From: DASVCN01 sp040905665
GTDB taxonomy: Bacteria > Deinococcota > Deinococci > Deinococcales > Trueperaceae
DNA: 64,000 nucleotides
NCBI GenBank assembly: GCA_040905665.1
Contig: JBBDRD010000035.1
Coordinates: 192,927 to 256,926, forward strand
Reading direction: 5' to 3'
The position numbers and the translations under genes were made by a program. The notes below the pieces were generated by a model, which was not told the origin of the DNA, searched no databases, and was given only the letters and a program-made list of their open reading frames with translations. Each line of letters begins with the position of its first letter. Within the stretch, counting starts at the first letter, position 1. Of the stretch, positions 14,601 through 22,932 are shown piece by piece.

Positions 14601-15899
14601 ATGCAAAGCGCCACCATCAGCGAACTCAGCCGTCACCCGGGCACCCGGGTAGAGATCTCCGGCTGGCTAACCGGACTCCGATCGAGCGGCAAAATAGCCT
14701 TCCTCCAACTGCGCGACGGCACCGGGTTCGTCCAGGGAGTCCTGGTTAGGAACGAAGTGGGCGAGGAGCTCTTCGAGCTGGCACGAAGCCTCACTCAGGA
14801 GAGCAGTGTGCGGGTCACGGGCGAGGTGCGTGAGGACACCAGGTCCCCGAGTGGCGTCGAACTGGGCGTCACAGGTATCGAGCTGGTATCTGCCTCGGTT
14901 GACTATCCGATCACACCCAAAGAGCACGGAGTCGACTTCCTCATGGAGCGTCGGCACCTTTTTCTGCGCCACAAGGGTCCATGGGCCCTAATGCGGATAC
15001 GGGATGAGCTCGAGCGCGCCATTCACGACTTTTTTGGCGAGCGCGACTTCGTGCGTTTCGACGCTCCCTTTTTCATGCCTACCGCGGTCGAGGGCACGAC
15101 AAACCTATTCGAGATCGACCTGTTTGGCGAGGACAAGGCCTACCTATCGCAATCGGGCCAGTTGTACGGGGAGGCCGGGGCGCTGGCGCTGGGCAAGATC
15201 TACACCTTCGGACCTGCCTTCCGGGCAGAGAAGAGTAAGACCCGGCGTCACCTCCTCGAGTTCTGGATGGTGGAGCCAGAGGTTGCGTACCTGGAGCACG
15301 ATGGCAACGTGCGGCTGCAGATCGACCTGATCAGCTACCTGGTGGGGCGAGTTTTGGAGCGGCGGCGCGCCGAGCTGGACATGCTCGGCCGCGACGTCTC
15401 TAAGTTGGAACCCTCCGTTAACGGGGACTTCCCCCGCATCGGTTACGACGAGGCTCTGGAATTGTTGCGTTCGAAAGGGGAGCATCTTGAGTGGGGTGAT
15501 GACTTTGGCGCCCCCCACGAAACGATCCTGGGCGATTCATTCGATCGACCGGTTGTCATCGAAGCCTGGCCAACCGAGGCCAAGGCGTTCTATATGCAGC
15601 CGTTCGACGACGATCCGACGCGAGTGAAGAACAACGACATGATCGCGCCGGAGGGGTATGGCGAGATCATCGGCGGGTCACAGCGGATCCACGACCTGGC
15701 GCTGCTGGAGCGCCGAATTGCCGAGCACGAACTTCCGGCCGACGCGTTCGCCTGGTACCTGGACCTGAGGCGCTACGGAAGCGTGCCGCACTCCGGTTTC
15801 GGAATGGGCCTGGAGCGGGTGCTGGCCTGGATAACCGGGGCGCACCACCTGCGCGAGGTGATCCCTTTCCCACGCATGCTCACCCGTCTCTATCCCTGA
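14601..15899 (+). CDS. asnS: Asparaginyl-tRNA synthetase
   Basis: A 432-residue AsnRS with N-terminal OB domain (VEISGWLTGLRSSGKIAFLQ), motif 2 FRAEKSKTRRHLLEFWMVEP that separates AsnRS from AspRS, the APEGYGEIIGGSQRIHD segment, and motif 3 HSGFGMGLERVLAWITG. ATG 14601 starts the OB domain. TACACT at 14588-14593 lies 7 nt upstream, so the gene has its own leaderless promoter despite being near the HAD gene. It ends next to the convergent GerMN gene with no spacer. Confidence 0.95.
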   Translation: MQSATISELSRHPGTRVEISGWLTGLRSSGKIAFLQLRDGTGFVQGVLVRNEVGEELFELARSLTQESSVRVTGEVREDTRSPSGVELGVTGIELVSASVDYPITPKEHGVDFLMERRHLFLRHKGPWALMRIRDELERAIHDFFGERDFVRFDAPFFMPTAVEGTTNLFEIDLFGEDKAYLSQSGQLYGEAGALALGKIYTFGPAFRAEKSKTRRHLLEFWMVEPEVAYLEHDGNVRLQIDLISYLVGRVLERRRAELDMLGRDVSKLEPSVNGDFPRIGYDEALELLRSKGEHLEWGDDFGAPHETILGDSFDRPVVIEAWPTEAKAFYMQPFDDDPTRVKNNDMIAPEGYGEIIGGSQRIHDLALLERRIAEHELPADAFAWYLDLRRYGSVPHSGFGMGLERVLAWITGAHHLREVIPFPRMLTRLYP

Positions 15900-16454
15900 T
15901 CAGAGTGCAGACGGCACCGCCAGGTGCTCGAGGAAGACTCCTGTGGCCTCGCCGCCCAGCAGGTAGCGGATCTGGTCCACCCCATTGGCCAGCACCGTCT
16001 CCTCCACCGATCTCAGGAGGCGCGTCTCGCCCTCCACGGTGAGTGGCGCCCGACCCTGGGGACGGAAGTCGAGGATCGCCACATTTTGGCGTCCCACAGT
16101 CTCCACGAAGGCCTGGGGCACTGGCAGCGACTGCGGCCACTCCGTACCTAGCATTTCTTCTCTCAGCGCTCCCAGAATCGCCTGGAGCCGGGCGCCGGGC
16201 GCCTGCGGCAGAGCGACCTGAGCGAAGCTGGGGCTTTCCAGCCCGTTGGCATCAAAGCGCACCAAGCGGACTTCACGCGTTTCGAGATTCTGCTGTTCCG
16301 GCTGCCGGATCTCAATTTGCGCCGGGGCCGAGCGGCCATCGCTTCCACTGTTCAACAGGAAAAAGGCCGATGCCAGGACGACCAACAGCGCCAGCAGCGG
16401 CCCGGGCCTCAGGAGGGCCCGTTTCAGCAAGGGCCGAGGTAGGTGCAATTTCAC
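15900..16454 (-). CDS. GerMN-domain envelope protein
   Basis: A 184-residue protein with a basic N-terminus and one membrane segment (about residues 19-35, GPLLALLVVLASAFFLL). The extracytoplasmic part resembles a GerMN domain: LVRFDANGLESPSFAQVALP, ARLQAILGALREEM, then VEGETRLLRSVEETVLANGV and QIRYLLGGEATGVFLEH. GerMN domains occur in spore germination and cell-wall proteins. The start overlaps the amidase stop by 4 nt, and the pairing suggests a role in peptidoglycan hydrolysis or its control. This organism need not sporulate. Confidence 0.8.
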   Translation of the reverse strand: MKLHLPRPLLKRALLRPGPLLALLVVLASAFFLLNSGSDGRSAPAQIEIRQPEQQNLETREVRLVRFDANGLESPSFAQVALPQAPGARLQAILGALREEMLGTEWPQSLPVPQAFVETVGRQNVAILDFRPQGRAPLTVEGETRLLRSVEETVLANGVDQIRYLLGGEATGVFLEHLAVPSAL

Positions 16455-17830
16455 CTAACCGACTCACGGCCTAACAGTAGTGTCGCGACGGCGTCGGCCA
16501 GGTCGTCTATCAGCGCTTCGTCGTCCGACTGTTGCCCTGTGATTTCGGCCGGCAGCTCGATCAGCAAACCACGGCCAGCCGAGCCTGCCAGCACTGCAAG
16601 CGGCGCCGGCTGCGGATCCGCCACGCTCAATCCACCTTGCGCGAAAAGCTCGCTCTGAAGGCCCTGGGCATAGCGCCGGCCCACTTCGATGTCGGGCACG
16701 AGGTTCAACAGCAGCCGGCGGCGAAGGTCATCCGTTGTATCCGCCAACTCCGTCTCGGCATTCTGGCGCACCGCCATGTCGAGGCCGGCGGCACCCGCTG
16801 CCTCCGCGAGATAGTAGACGGAGATGGCCCTGTCGGACGTAGGGTGTACGTGGATCGACAGGAACAGATCGGCTCCCATACCTCTACCGGAGCGGCTCGT
16901 AAGAGGCAGGTCATGGTCCTCGCTGCGGCTCAGCTCGACGCTCAATCCGCGCTGCCTAAGCGCCTGAGCGAGCCGGTCACTGACCTCCAGTGTGCGGTCG
17001 CTTTCACTGCTACCCGCAAGTGACATGCCAAGGTCGTCTCCACCGTGAGCTGCATCTATCACCACTCGCGGGGCCGAAGCCGTCCCTAGGGCCTCCTCGA
17101 CCTCCGCGAACAAGTCGATGACGAGTTGATAGCCGCGCCCGTCAGGCACCGTATAGGTGCTGAAGTCGACTCCCTCCTCGAGAGAGACGCGAATCTCGGC
17201 TCCTCCGCGAGAACTCAAGGCCGCCGCCCGCGTGAAGAAGCGTCCATCCTCGACTGCGCCCACGCCTGCCGTATCGGTTCTGTCGAAATGCAGCTCGAGC
17301 GCGTTAAGCGGCTCGTTGTAGTAGACGAGGTAGGGCACGTTGGCGCCAAGGGTGATTACCAGGCGGTCGGAGTTGCCGCGCCTCACTGCTTCCAGGTCGA
17401 CCATTCGACCGCGGGGCAGCACGACCATTACTCGTTCCCGATCGGGGACATAGGTGGTGTAGCCCAAAAAGGCTTGCGCGACGGCGCTCACTGGCAAGAA
17501 GAGCTGGCCCTCGTCGAATACGGCTCCACGTCCTTCTCGTTGGACGCCATTGACGTGCCAACTTCCTGCGGGCCCGCCAGCTCCACCGGGCTGGTTAAAG
17601 GTGGGGAGCACTACCAGCCGCCCCCCCAGCTCGAGACTCACCAGGCCTGAGCTGTAGTCGATCGTCATACGAGCGCCCAGCGCCTCGGACAAGGGACGTG
17701 CCGGCGCGTACGAGACGCCGTCAACCAGGGAAAGTGTGAGTCCAGCTACCTCGCGGCCATTGACGCTCAGCGTCTGAGCGCCGGCCAGCCCGATGACCAG
17801 TGTCAAAAGAAGGAGGCCTAGGCATCTCAT
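16451..17830 (-). CDS. N-acetylmuramoyl-L-alanine amidase (Amidase_3) with copper-amine-oxidase-like N-domain
   Basis: A 459-residue exported amidase. A signal peptide (MRCLGLLLLTLVIGLAGAQ) is followed by a stalk of the copper-amine-oxidase-N or AMIN kind (REVAGLTLSLVDGVSYAPAR, RMVDLEAVRRGNSDRLVITL), then the zinc amidase from about 250. The zinc ligands are expected at the His of VVIDAAHGGDDLG, the Glu of TLEVSDRLAQAL and the His of LFLSIHVHPTSD, and the catalytic Glu in GLLIELPAEITG. It cuts the bond between N-acetylmuramic acid and L-alanine. It lies between smpB and the GerMN gene, with 4-nt overlaps on both sides. Confidence 0.88.
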   Translation of the reverse strand: MRCLGLLLLTLVIGLAGAQTLSVNGREVAGLTLSLVDGVSYAPARPLSEALGARMTIDYSSGLVSLELGGRLVVLPTFNQPGGAGGPAGSWHVNGVQREGRGAVFDEGQLFLPVSAVAQAFLGYTTYVPDRERVMVVLPRGRMVDLEAVRRGNSDRLVITLGANVPYLVYYNEPLNALELHFDRTDTAGVGAVEDGRFFTRAAALSSRGGAEIRVSLEEGVDFSTYTVPDGRGYQLVIDLFAEVEEALGTASAPRVVIDAAHGGDDLGMSLAGSSESDRTLEVSDRLAQALRQRGLSVELSRSEDHDLPLTSRSGRGMGADLFLSIHVHPTSDRAISVYYLAEAAGAAGLDMAVRQNAETELADTTDDLRRRLLLNLVPDIEVGRRYAQGLQSELFAQGGLSVADPQPAPLAVLAGSAGRGLLIELPAEITGQQSDDEALIDDLADAVATLLLGRESVR

Positions 17831-18261
17831 CTTTCTGAAAGTGCCCGGTCGATCTGCCGCTTGGCATCCTTTTCGGCCTGTTGCCGACGTTTGTCGTGTA
17901 GTTTTTTGCCCCGCGCCAACGCCAGGACCAACTTTGCCCAGCCGTCCTTGAAGTACAGCTTGGTCGGGACGAGTGTTAGCCCCTTACGCTCCAGCCCGCG
18001 TTTGACCTGTTCGATCTCACTCCGCTTGAGTAGCAGCTTTCGGCTCCGCACGGGATCATGGTTGTTGTAAGAAGCATCCTTGTAGGGCTGGATATTCATC
18101 CCTTCCAGATACACCTCGCTGCCCCGCACGCGAGCGTAGGCCTCGGCGATCGAGCCTCCCCCGGAGCGCAACGATTTCACTTCGGAGCCGGTAAGCGCAA
18201 TACCGGCCTCGAACGTCTCGAGAAATTCATAATCGAAGCTGGCGCGGCGGTTTTGAAGCAT
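17827..18261 (-). CDS. smpB: SsrA-binding protein SmpB
   Basis: A 144-residue SmpB: RRASFDYEFLETFEAGIALT, GSEVKSLRSGGGSIAEAYAR, then the basic LARGKKLHDKRRQQAEKDAK tail that acts in the mRNA channel. SmpB brings tmRNA to stalled ribosomes. No tmRNA gene is seen in this window. It is the first gene of a minus-strand trio with the amidase and GerMN genes, joined by 4-nt overlaps. Confidence 0.96.
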   Translation of the reverse strand: MLQNRRASFDYEFLETFEAGIALTGSEVKSLRSGGGSIAEAYARVRGSEVYLEGMNIQPYKDASYNNHDPVRSRKLLLKRSEIEQVKRGLERKGLTLVPTKLYFKDGWAKLVLALARGKKLHDKRRQQAEKDAKRQIDRALSER

Positions 18262-18351
18262 ATCTGCACTATCTCCCTATACTCTCTCCCGGTCACTACT
18301 CTACCGTGCCGCCCACCCTGCCGATCTCCCCATTCTCGACATGCCACGGCA

Positions 18352-20658
18352 TCATTCTAGGAACTCCGCAACATCCCGTGGGTCGACGTCGAGCCGCACT
18401 CGCACCCTCCCGGAAGCTTGCGAAACACCTCGAAGCAGCATCCGGAAGCGACTTTTCTCCTCGCCGCGCAGATAGACCAGAAAAGAGTACTGACCCCGTA
18501 CCCGCGATACGGGCGCAGGTACCGGACCGAGCACTTCGTCCCCTGTCGCACCGGCGGCTGTGAGGCTACCTGCCACTCGTGCCGCCTCGCGCTCAGCCGC
18601 GCCGCGGTCCTTCGAACTCACCTGTATCTTGGCGAGTTGACCGAAGGGCGGGTAGTGAAAGCGTGTACGCCGCTCCATGAGCCTTAGCCCGTAGGCCTCG
18701 AGAGCGGCTTCCGAATTCTCCTCGGTGGAGGCAATCAGTGCTTCGTGTTCCGGCTGGAACGTCTGCACCACGACCAACGGACGGCCGCCGGGCGCCAACT
18801 CGGGGAGTTGCAGGAGGAGTCGCAGGCTTTCCTCGGCAGCGCGGAAATCGCTCACGTTGAGGTGCGTGTCCAGCAGTGTTATGCCGATGAGCGACACGTG
18901 TGGCAGGGGTAGTACGCGGAAGATGGACGAGGTGGCCACCAGCACTCCGGGAGTGCCCTCTCGAAGAGGGGTCAGGTCGTCCTGATGATCGCCATCGAGG
19001 CGGAGAACCTGCAGATCGGGCAGCAGCTTGGCCACGGCCCCGGCGATCCACTCGGTGCCCGCCGCTCGCCCTGGCGCTAGCGATGAGCCGCCACAGTTGG
19101 GACAGACCTCCGGCAGCGGTACGCCGTAACCGCATTGATGACAGCGAAGCCTGTCATGGGAGCGGTGGTAGCGCAGGGCGAGGTCGCAATTGGGACACAT
19201 GACGGTATGGCCGCAATCCTTACAGGCAAGGGCCGCCGAGAAGCCGCGCCGTGGCGCCAGCAGTACCGCCTGACGGCCCCGCTCCTGCACCTGACGCAGT
19301 ACCTGTGCCAGGTGGCTGCCGAGCGGCCATCCGGTTGCTTCGGAGAGGTCACTCGCGAATAGCCTCTGCCGGGGGTTCGGCAACCGAATGTGGTTTGAGG
19401 TGGAGGTGGGTTCGGATCCCAGGCAGTCCGCCGTGGAAAGAGATGTCGCCTGCGCGCTGTCGGGTGACGCCCACAATCGCATCTCGGGACTCGCCAGAAC
19501 ATCGCTTAGCACCAGCGGGAGGTTCCTGCGCTGGGCGAGTCGTCGGGCCGCCGCCGGGATGAAGAGACGCGGGCCGGCGGCTAGCTTGTAAGCCCCGCTG
19601 CCCGCCTCGGTGACCACTATTCGAGCCGGGTCGAGCAGTGGGGCGAGCAAAGCGGCATAGGTTCCGACCAGAACCAGAGCGCGGCCCGAAGCCGCTTCTT
19701 CCCACACGCGCAGGCGTTGCTCGTCGCTCGAATTGCCCGAGATCACCAGCACGGGCACCCTACTGGCGAGCCAGGCAGCGGTTTGAGTGAGATAAGCCGC
19801 CTCGGGCGCGAGCACCAGCACGCTGTGGCCGGCCGCTACATCTCGCTCGAGCGTGGGAACGATCGCCGCCAGGCGGTCGCGGCGCAGACCGCCGCTCACC
19901 AGGATCACCGGACCCTTGGGCAGCCCGTCGCCCCGCGGCTCGAGCTGGACCGGTTCGGGAGCGTGCAACGCCACGGGTGGCGCCGGCAGCTCGCGGTAGT
20001 CGGCGTAACCCTTGCGGACCAGAGCACGCACGGCGCTGTCGGGAACAGCGGCGTTCCGGGCAAGTTCGGCTGCGCCGGCCGCGCTCTCGAGTTCCCAGAG
20101 CCGCTCCAGCGCCAGCCTCTGATTGGCCTGCGCCTTTCCCATGAGTGCCTCGTCAACGGGTCTTTGCGGCACCAGGCACGAGATGGTCCGTTCAACGCGC
20201 CGCACCCTTTCGCGCACCATCCCCTGGCGCCGGTAGAGGTCGAGCTCGGCTGGACCCAGGGAGTCACCGCGCCGCCACTCGCCCGCCGGCAGAGCCAGAC
20301 TCCCAGACCCCTCGACCGCGCTTACCTCGTGGAGTAGCTCCTCGCGCAAGCCAACCGGCACCAGTGAAGCGAGGACCACGCCGGGAGGAGCTCCGCTACT
20401 TTCGGCCAACTCCAGCAGGAGTTCGTGGGCGCCCTGGGCAAGAAAGGGTTCTCGGTCCAGCCAGGCGATCACGTCACGGTACTCGGTTGCCTGTGAGGCG
20501 GGCAGCTGCTCACTCCCCACGACCAGCCCGATCCGAACTCCGCCCTGCCAGGGGACCACCACCCGGGCGCCCAAGGGACCGGCTTCCTGATCAAACGGCG
20601 CCAGGAAACGAAATGGTGGAACGGGGAGGGGGAACAGGACGTCCACCGCATGCGGCAT
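18352..20658 (-). CDS. priA: Primosomal protein PriA lacking helicase motifs (pseudohelicase)
   Basis: A 768-residue PriA by its ends: an N-terminal 3'-DNA-binding domain (VLFPLPVPPFRFLAPF) and eight zinc-binding cysteines near residue 490-530 (ACKDCGHTVMCPNCD, then CHQCGYG and CPNCGG). The ATPase core has decayed. Where a Walker A loop (G-x-x-G-S-G-K-T/S) is expected there is ILVSGGLRRDRLAAI, and in place of the DEEH box there is IVVTEAGSGAYK. Loss of helicase motifs is known for D. radiodurans PriA, so this is a lineage trait and not a broken gene. Its role is then replisome loading without unwinding. A TAGTAT box lies 6 nt before the ATG. Confidence 0.92.
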   Translation of the reverse strand: MPHAVDVLFPLPVPPFRFLAPFDQEAGPLGARVVVPWQGGVRIGLVVGSEQLPASQATEYRDVIAWLDREPFLAQGAHELLLELAESSGAPPGVVLASLVPVGLREELLHEVSAVEGSGSLALPAGEWRRGDSLGPAELDLYRRQGMVRERVRRVERTISCLVPQRPVDEALMGKAQANQRLALERLWELESAAGAAELARNAAVPDSAVRALVRKGYADYRELPAPPVALHAPEPVQLEPRGDGLPKGPVILVSGGLRRDRLAAIVPTLERDVAAGHSVLVLAPEAAYLTQTAAWLASRVPVLVISGNSSDEQRLRVWEEAASGRALVLVGTYAALLAPLLDPARIVVTEAGSGAYKLAAGPRLFIPAAARRLAQRRNLPLVLSDVLASPEMRLWASPDSAQATSLSTADCLGSEPTSTSNHIRLPNPRQRLFASDLSEATGWPLGSHLAQVLRQVQERGRQAVLLAPRRGFSAALACKDCGHTVMCPNCDLALRYHRSHDRLRCHQCGYGVPLPEVCPNCGGSSLAPGRAAGTEWIAGAVAKLLPDLQVLRLDGDHQDDLTPLREGTPGVLVATSSIFRVLPLPHVSLIGITLLDTHLNVSDFRAAEESLRLLLQLPELAPGGRPLVVVQTFQPEHEALIASTEENSEAALEAYGLRLMERRTRFHYPPFGQLAKIQVSSKDRGAAEREAARVAGSLTAAGATGDEVLGPVPAPVSRVRGQYSFLVYLRGEEKSRFRMLLRGVSQASGRVRVRLDVDPRDVAEFLE

Positions 20659-20811
20659 CGTTCAATACTATCGTTCCGGTTCATGTTTCCCGGCTCCAAC
20701 CGCTGGATTTGCCGAGAGGGATTTCGCTCCGGCCCGTTCGCTGCCGCGGTTGCTCGGCAGCCACCCTAGCTGGTCTAGCGACCGGCCCCGATTGGGAAGT
20801 TAGAATTCGGC

Positions 20812-21816
20812 ATGGACGAAGCCTCCGCCTACCGCAAGGCCGGCGTCGACCTTGACGCCGCCGAGGAGAGCCTGGCGGGAATCAGGGAGGCGGTCACATC
20901 TACCTATACCGACGAGGTTATAGCCGGGCTGGGCGCCTTCGGAGGGCTCTACGCGCTGACAGATCTTCCTTCACGTCCGGTGCTGGTCGCCTCCACCGAC
21001 GGTGTGGGCACCAAGACGAAGGTCGCTACGGCCGTTGGCCGGCTGGGGCAGTTGGGCGAAGACCTGGTAAACCATTGCATCAACGACATCCTGGTGCAGG
21101 GGGCGAAACCGCTCTTCTTTCTCGACTACATCGCCTCATCCCGTTTGCAAGCGGAGCAGGTAACCGCGGTGGTCGCGGGCGCCGCACGCGCCTGCCGAGA
21201 GGCGGGCATTCCCTTGTTGGGTGGTGAGACGGCCGAAATGCCGGGTATTTACGCCGAGGGTGAACTCGATCTCGTGGGCACCATCATCGGTTTGGTTGCT
21301 AGGGACCGCTTAATCGACGGCAGCACTATCCGTATCGGCGACAAGATCTTGGCCCTGGCCTCGAGCGGACTCCATACCAACGGCTACACGCTGGCCCGTG
21401 AGATCCTAGTCGATCGCTACGACGAAAGGTTGGGAGCCGGCACCGTCGCCGATGCGCTGCTCGAGCCACACCGCAGCTACCTGCACACGGTGACGCCACT
21501 GCTCGAGCGCCCGGGATTGATACGCGGGATGGTACACGTGACCGGGGGCGGCATCCCCGGCAACCTTCCCAGGATATTGCCTAAGGGCAGAGGAGCAACT
21601 GTCGAGATTGGTAGTTGGCCCTCACCGGCGATTTTCGAGCTTATCGCCAAGAGTGGGCGTGTGAGTCTCGCCGAGATGCACCGGGTCTTCAATATGGGGG
21701 CCGGCTACCTATTGATTGTCGCCGCCGAAGACGAGGAGCGGGTGCGCTCCGCCTGCTCCGAACCGCTCTGGGCCGTCGGCACGATTGCCGACGGCCCAGG
21801 TGTGGAACTCGTCTAG
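20812..21816 (+). CDS. purM: Phosphoribosylformylglycinamidine cyclo-ligase
   Basis: A 334-residue PurM (AIR synthetase), fifth step of purine synthesis. Signatures are YRKAGVDLDAAEESL, STDGVGTKTKVATAVGR, VNHCINDILVQGAKPLFFLD and LLGGETAEMPGIY. Length is normal. TAGAAT at 20801-20806 ends 5 nt before ATG, giving a leaderless start; no other pur gene is adjacent. The stop codon shares CTAG with the stop of the convergent SPFH gene. Confidence 0.96.
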   Translation: MDEASAYRKAGVDLDAAEESLAGIREAVTSTYTDEVIAGLGAFGGLYALTDLPSRPVLVASTDGVGTKTKVATAVGRLGQLGEDLVNHCINDILVQGAKPLFFLDYIASSRLQAEQVTAVVAGAARACREAGIPLLGGETAEMPGIYAEGELDLVGTIIGLVARDRLIDGSTIRIGDKILALASSGLHTNGYTLAREILVDRYDERLGAGTVADALLEPHRSYLHTVTPLLERPGLIRGMVHVTGGGIPGNLPRILPKGRGATVEIGSWPSPAIFELIAKSGRVSLAEMHRVFNMGAGYLLIVAAEDEERVRSACSEPLWAVGTIADGPGVELV

Positions 21817-22793
21817 CGCACCTCGCCGCGCGCGGGGTCAGTGCGGCTGGAATCGACGCGGCCGGGATCGGTAAGCGAGCGCAGGTCGAGAAGGAAATTA
21901 CTGTCCGAGGGCAGTAGGATCGTCTGCAAGGTTGGGGCAAGCCTTTGCGCAACCTCCAGCTGGATTATCTCTGGGTTCTGCCGAAGCGCATCACCACGCA
22001 GGCGCAACGCCTCGGCCTCGCCCTCTGCCTTGGCCACGGCAGCGTCTCGCTCGCCGGTGGCTTCGATCACGCGCCGCTGGGCGGCGATCTCCGACTGCAG
22101 CCGGCGGTTCTCTTCGACCGCAACCTGCTGCTCGGCGGCCTGCTTCTCCTCGATCGCCTGAGTTATCGACTCGGGGATTCGCACATCACGCAGCAGGACG
22201 CTCAGGACCAGGACGTTGTCCCGTTCCAGCGCGTTGGCGAGGTTGTCCTCGATCATCCTTTGTAGATCATCACGCTCGGAAGAGATCAGATTGGCGGCGT
22301 CGAACTCGCTGATGCCGTCGCGTATCTGGCTTCTGACCTCGGGCCTCACCCGGATCTCCTCGAAAGCGGTGCCGATGTCCTGATGGAGTCGAGCCGCTTC
22401 ATTACCGTCGATCTGGTAGAGGACGGTGACGTCCACGATGATCTCGAGTCCCTCCGAGGAACGCGCGCTGATCTGGTCGCCCTGCACGGTAGCGAGCGTG
22501 AGCTCCTGCTGTCTCGTGTCGTAGAGCGTCACCTGCTGCACGACGGGTATCACGACGTGGACGCCTTCGCCGAGTTCATCTTGCTGAACACCGCCGAAGA
22601 CATTGAAGACCACTCCGGCGTGACCGGCGGGTACGATCACAATCGACGTTGCCAGAAACGCTCCTAGAATGCCCACCGCAACGAGCGCGGTACCGAGCGA
22701 GCGCATCCGGGCTTGTTGGCCCTGAACGCCCTGCACGAGCACCACGAGACCAAGGAGCACGACTGCCAGACCTGCGAAAAGAAAAACGTTCAT
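21813..22793 (-). CDS. SPFH/prohibitin-family membrane protein
   Basis: A 326-residue protein with two N-terminal membrane segments (about 4-24 and 36-56), an SPFH domain (VIVPAGHAGVVFNVFGGVQQ, VDVTVLYQIDGNEAARLHQD, VLLRDVRIPESITQAIEEKQ), and a coiled coil rich in Glu, Ala and Arg (VAKAEGEAEALRLRGDALRQ). Such proteins form membrane scaffolds that regulate proteases or mark microdomains. I chose ATG 22793 because GGGAGG lies 8 nt upstream and the membrane segment begins there; the longer frame to 23048 has no support. Confidence 0.88.
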   Translation of the reverse strand: MNVFLFAGLAVVLLGLVVLVQGVQGQQARMRSLGTALVAVGILGAFLATSIVIVPAGHAGVVFNVFGGVQQDELGEGVHVVIPVVQQVTLYDTRQQELTLATVQGDQISARSSEGLEIIVDVTVLYQIDGNEAARLHQDIGTAFEEIRVRPEVRSQIRDGISEFDAANLISSERDDLQRMIEDNLANALERDNVLVLSVLLRDVRIPESITQAIEEKQAAEQQVAVEENRRLQSEIAAQRRVIEATGERDAAVAKAEGEAEALRLRGDALRQNPEIIQLEVAQRLAPTLQTILLPSDSNFLLDLRSLTDPGRVDSSRTDPARGEVR

Positions 22794-22932
22794 TAAACAA
22801 CCTCCCACCCCCCGGCGCAAAGAGTGTAACCGGAGCCGGAGAGGAGACATTCCTGTTGAAATGCCGGATTGGAGGAGTCGGCGTGGTATCGAGCGCCAAT
22901 ACTGTAGGGCACTTGCATGGGGGCAGAAAGGG

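Noticed and set aside
15900..16454. Evidence for sporulation from the GerMN domain
   Set aside because: GerMN domains occur in non-sporing bacteria next to amidases, and no other spore gene is here.
18352..20658. PriA as a broken gene because helicase motifs are missing
   Set aside because: The frame is open end to end, the zinc cysteines are all kept, and loss of the motifs is known in Deinococcus.
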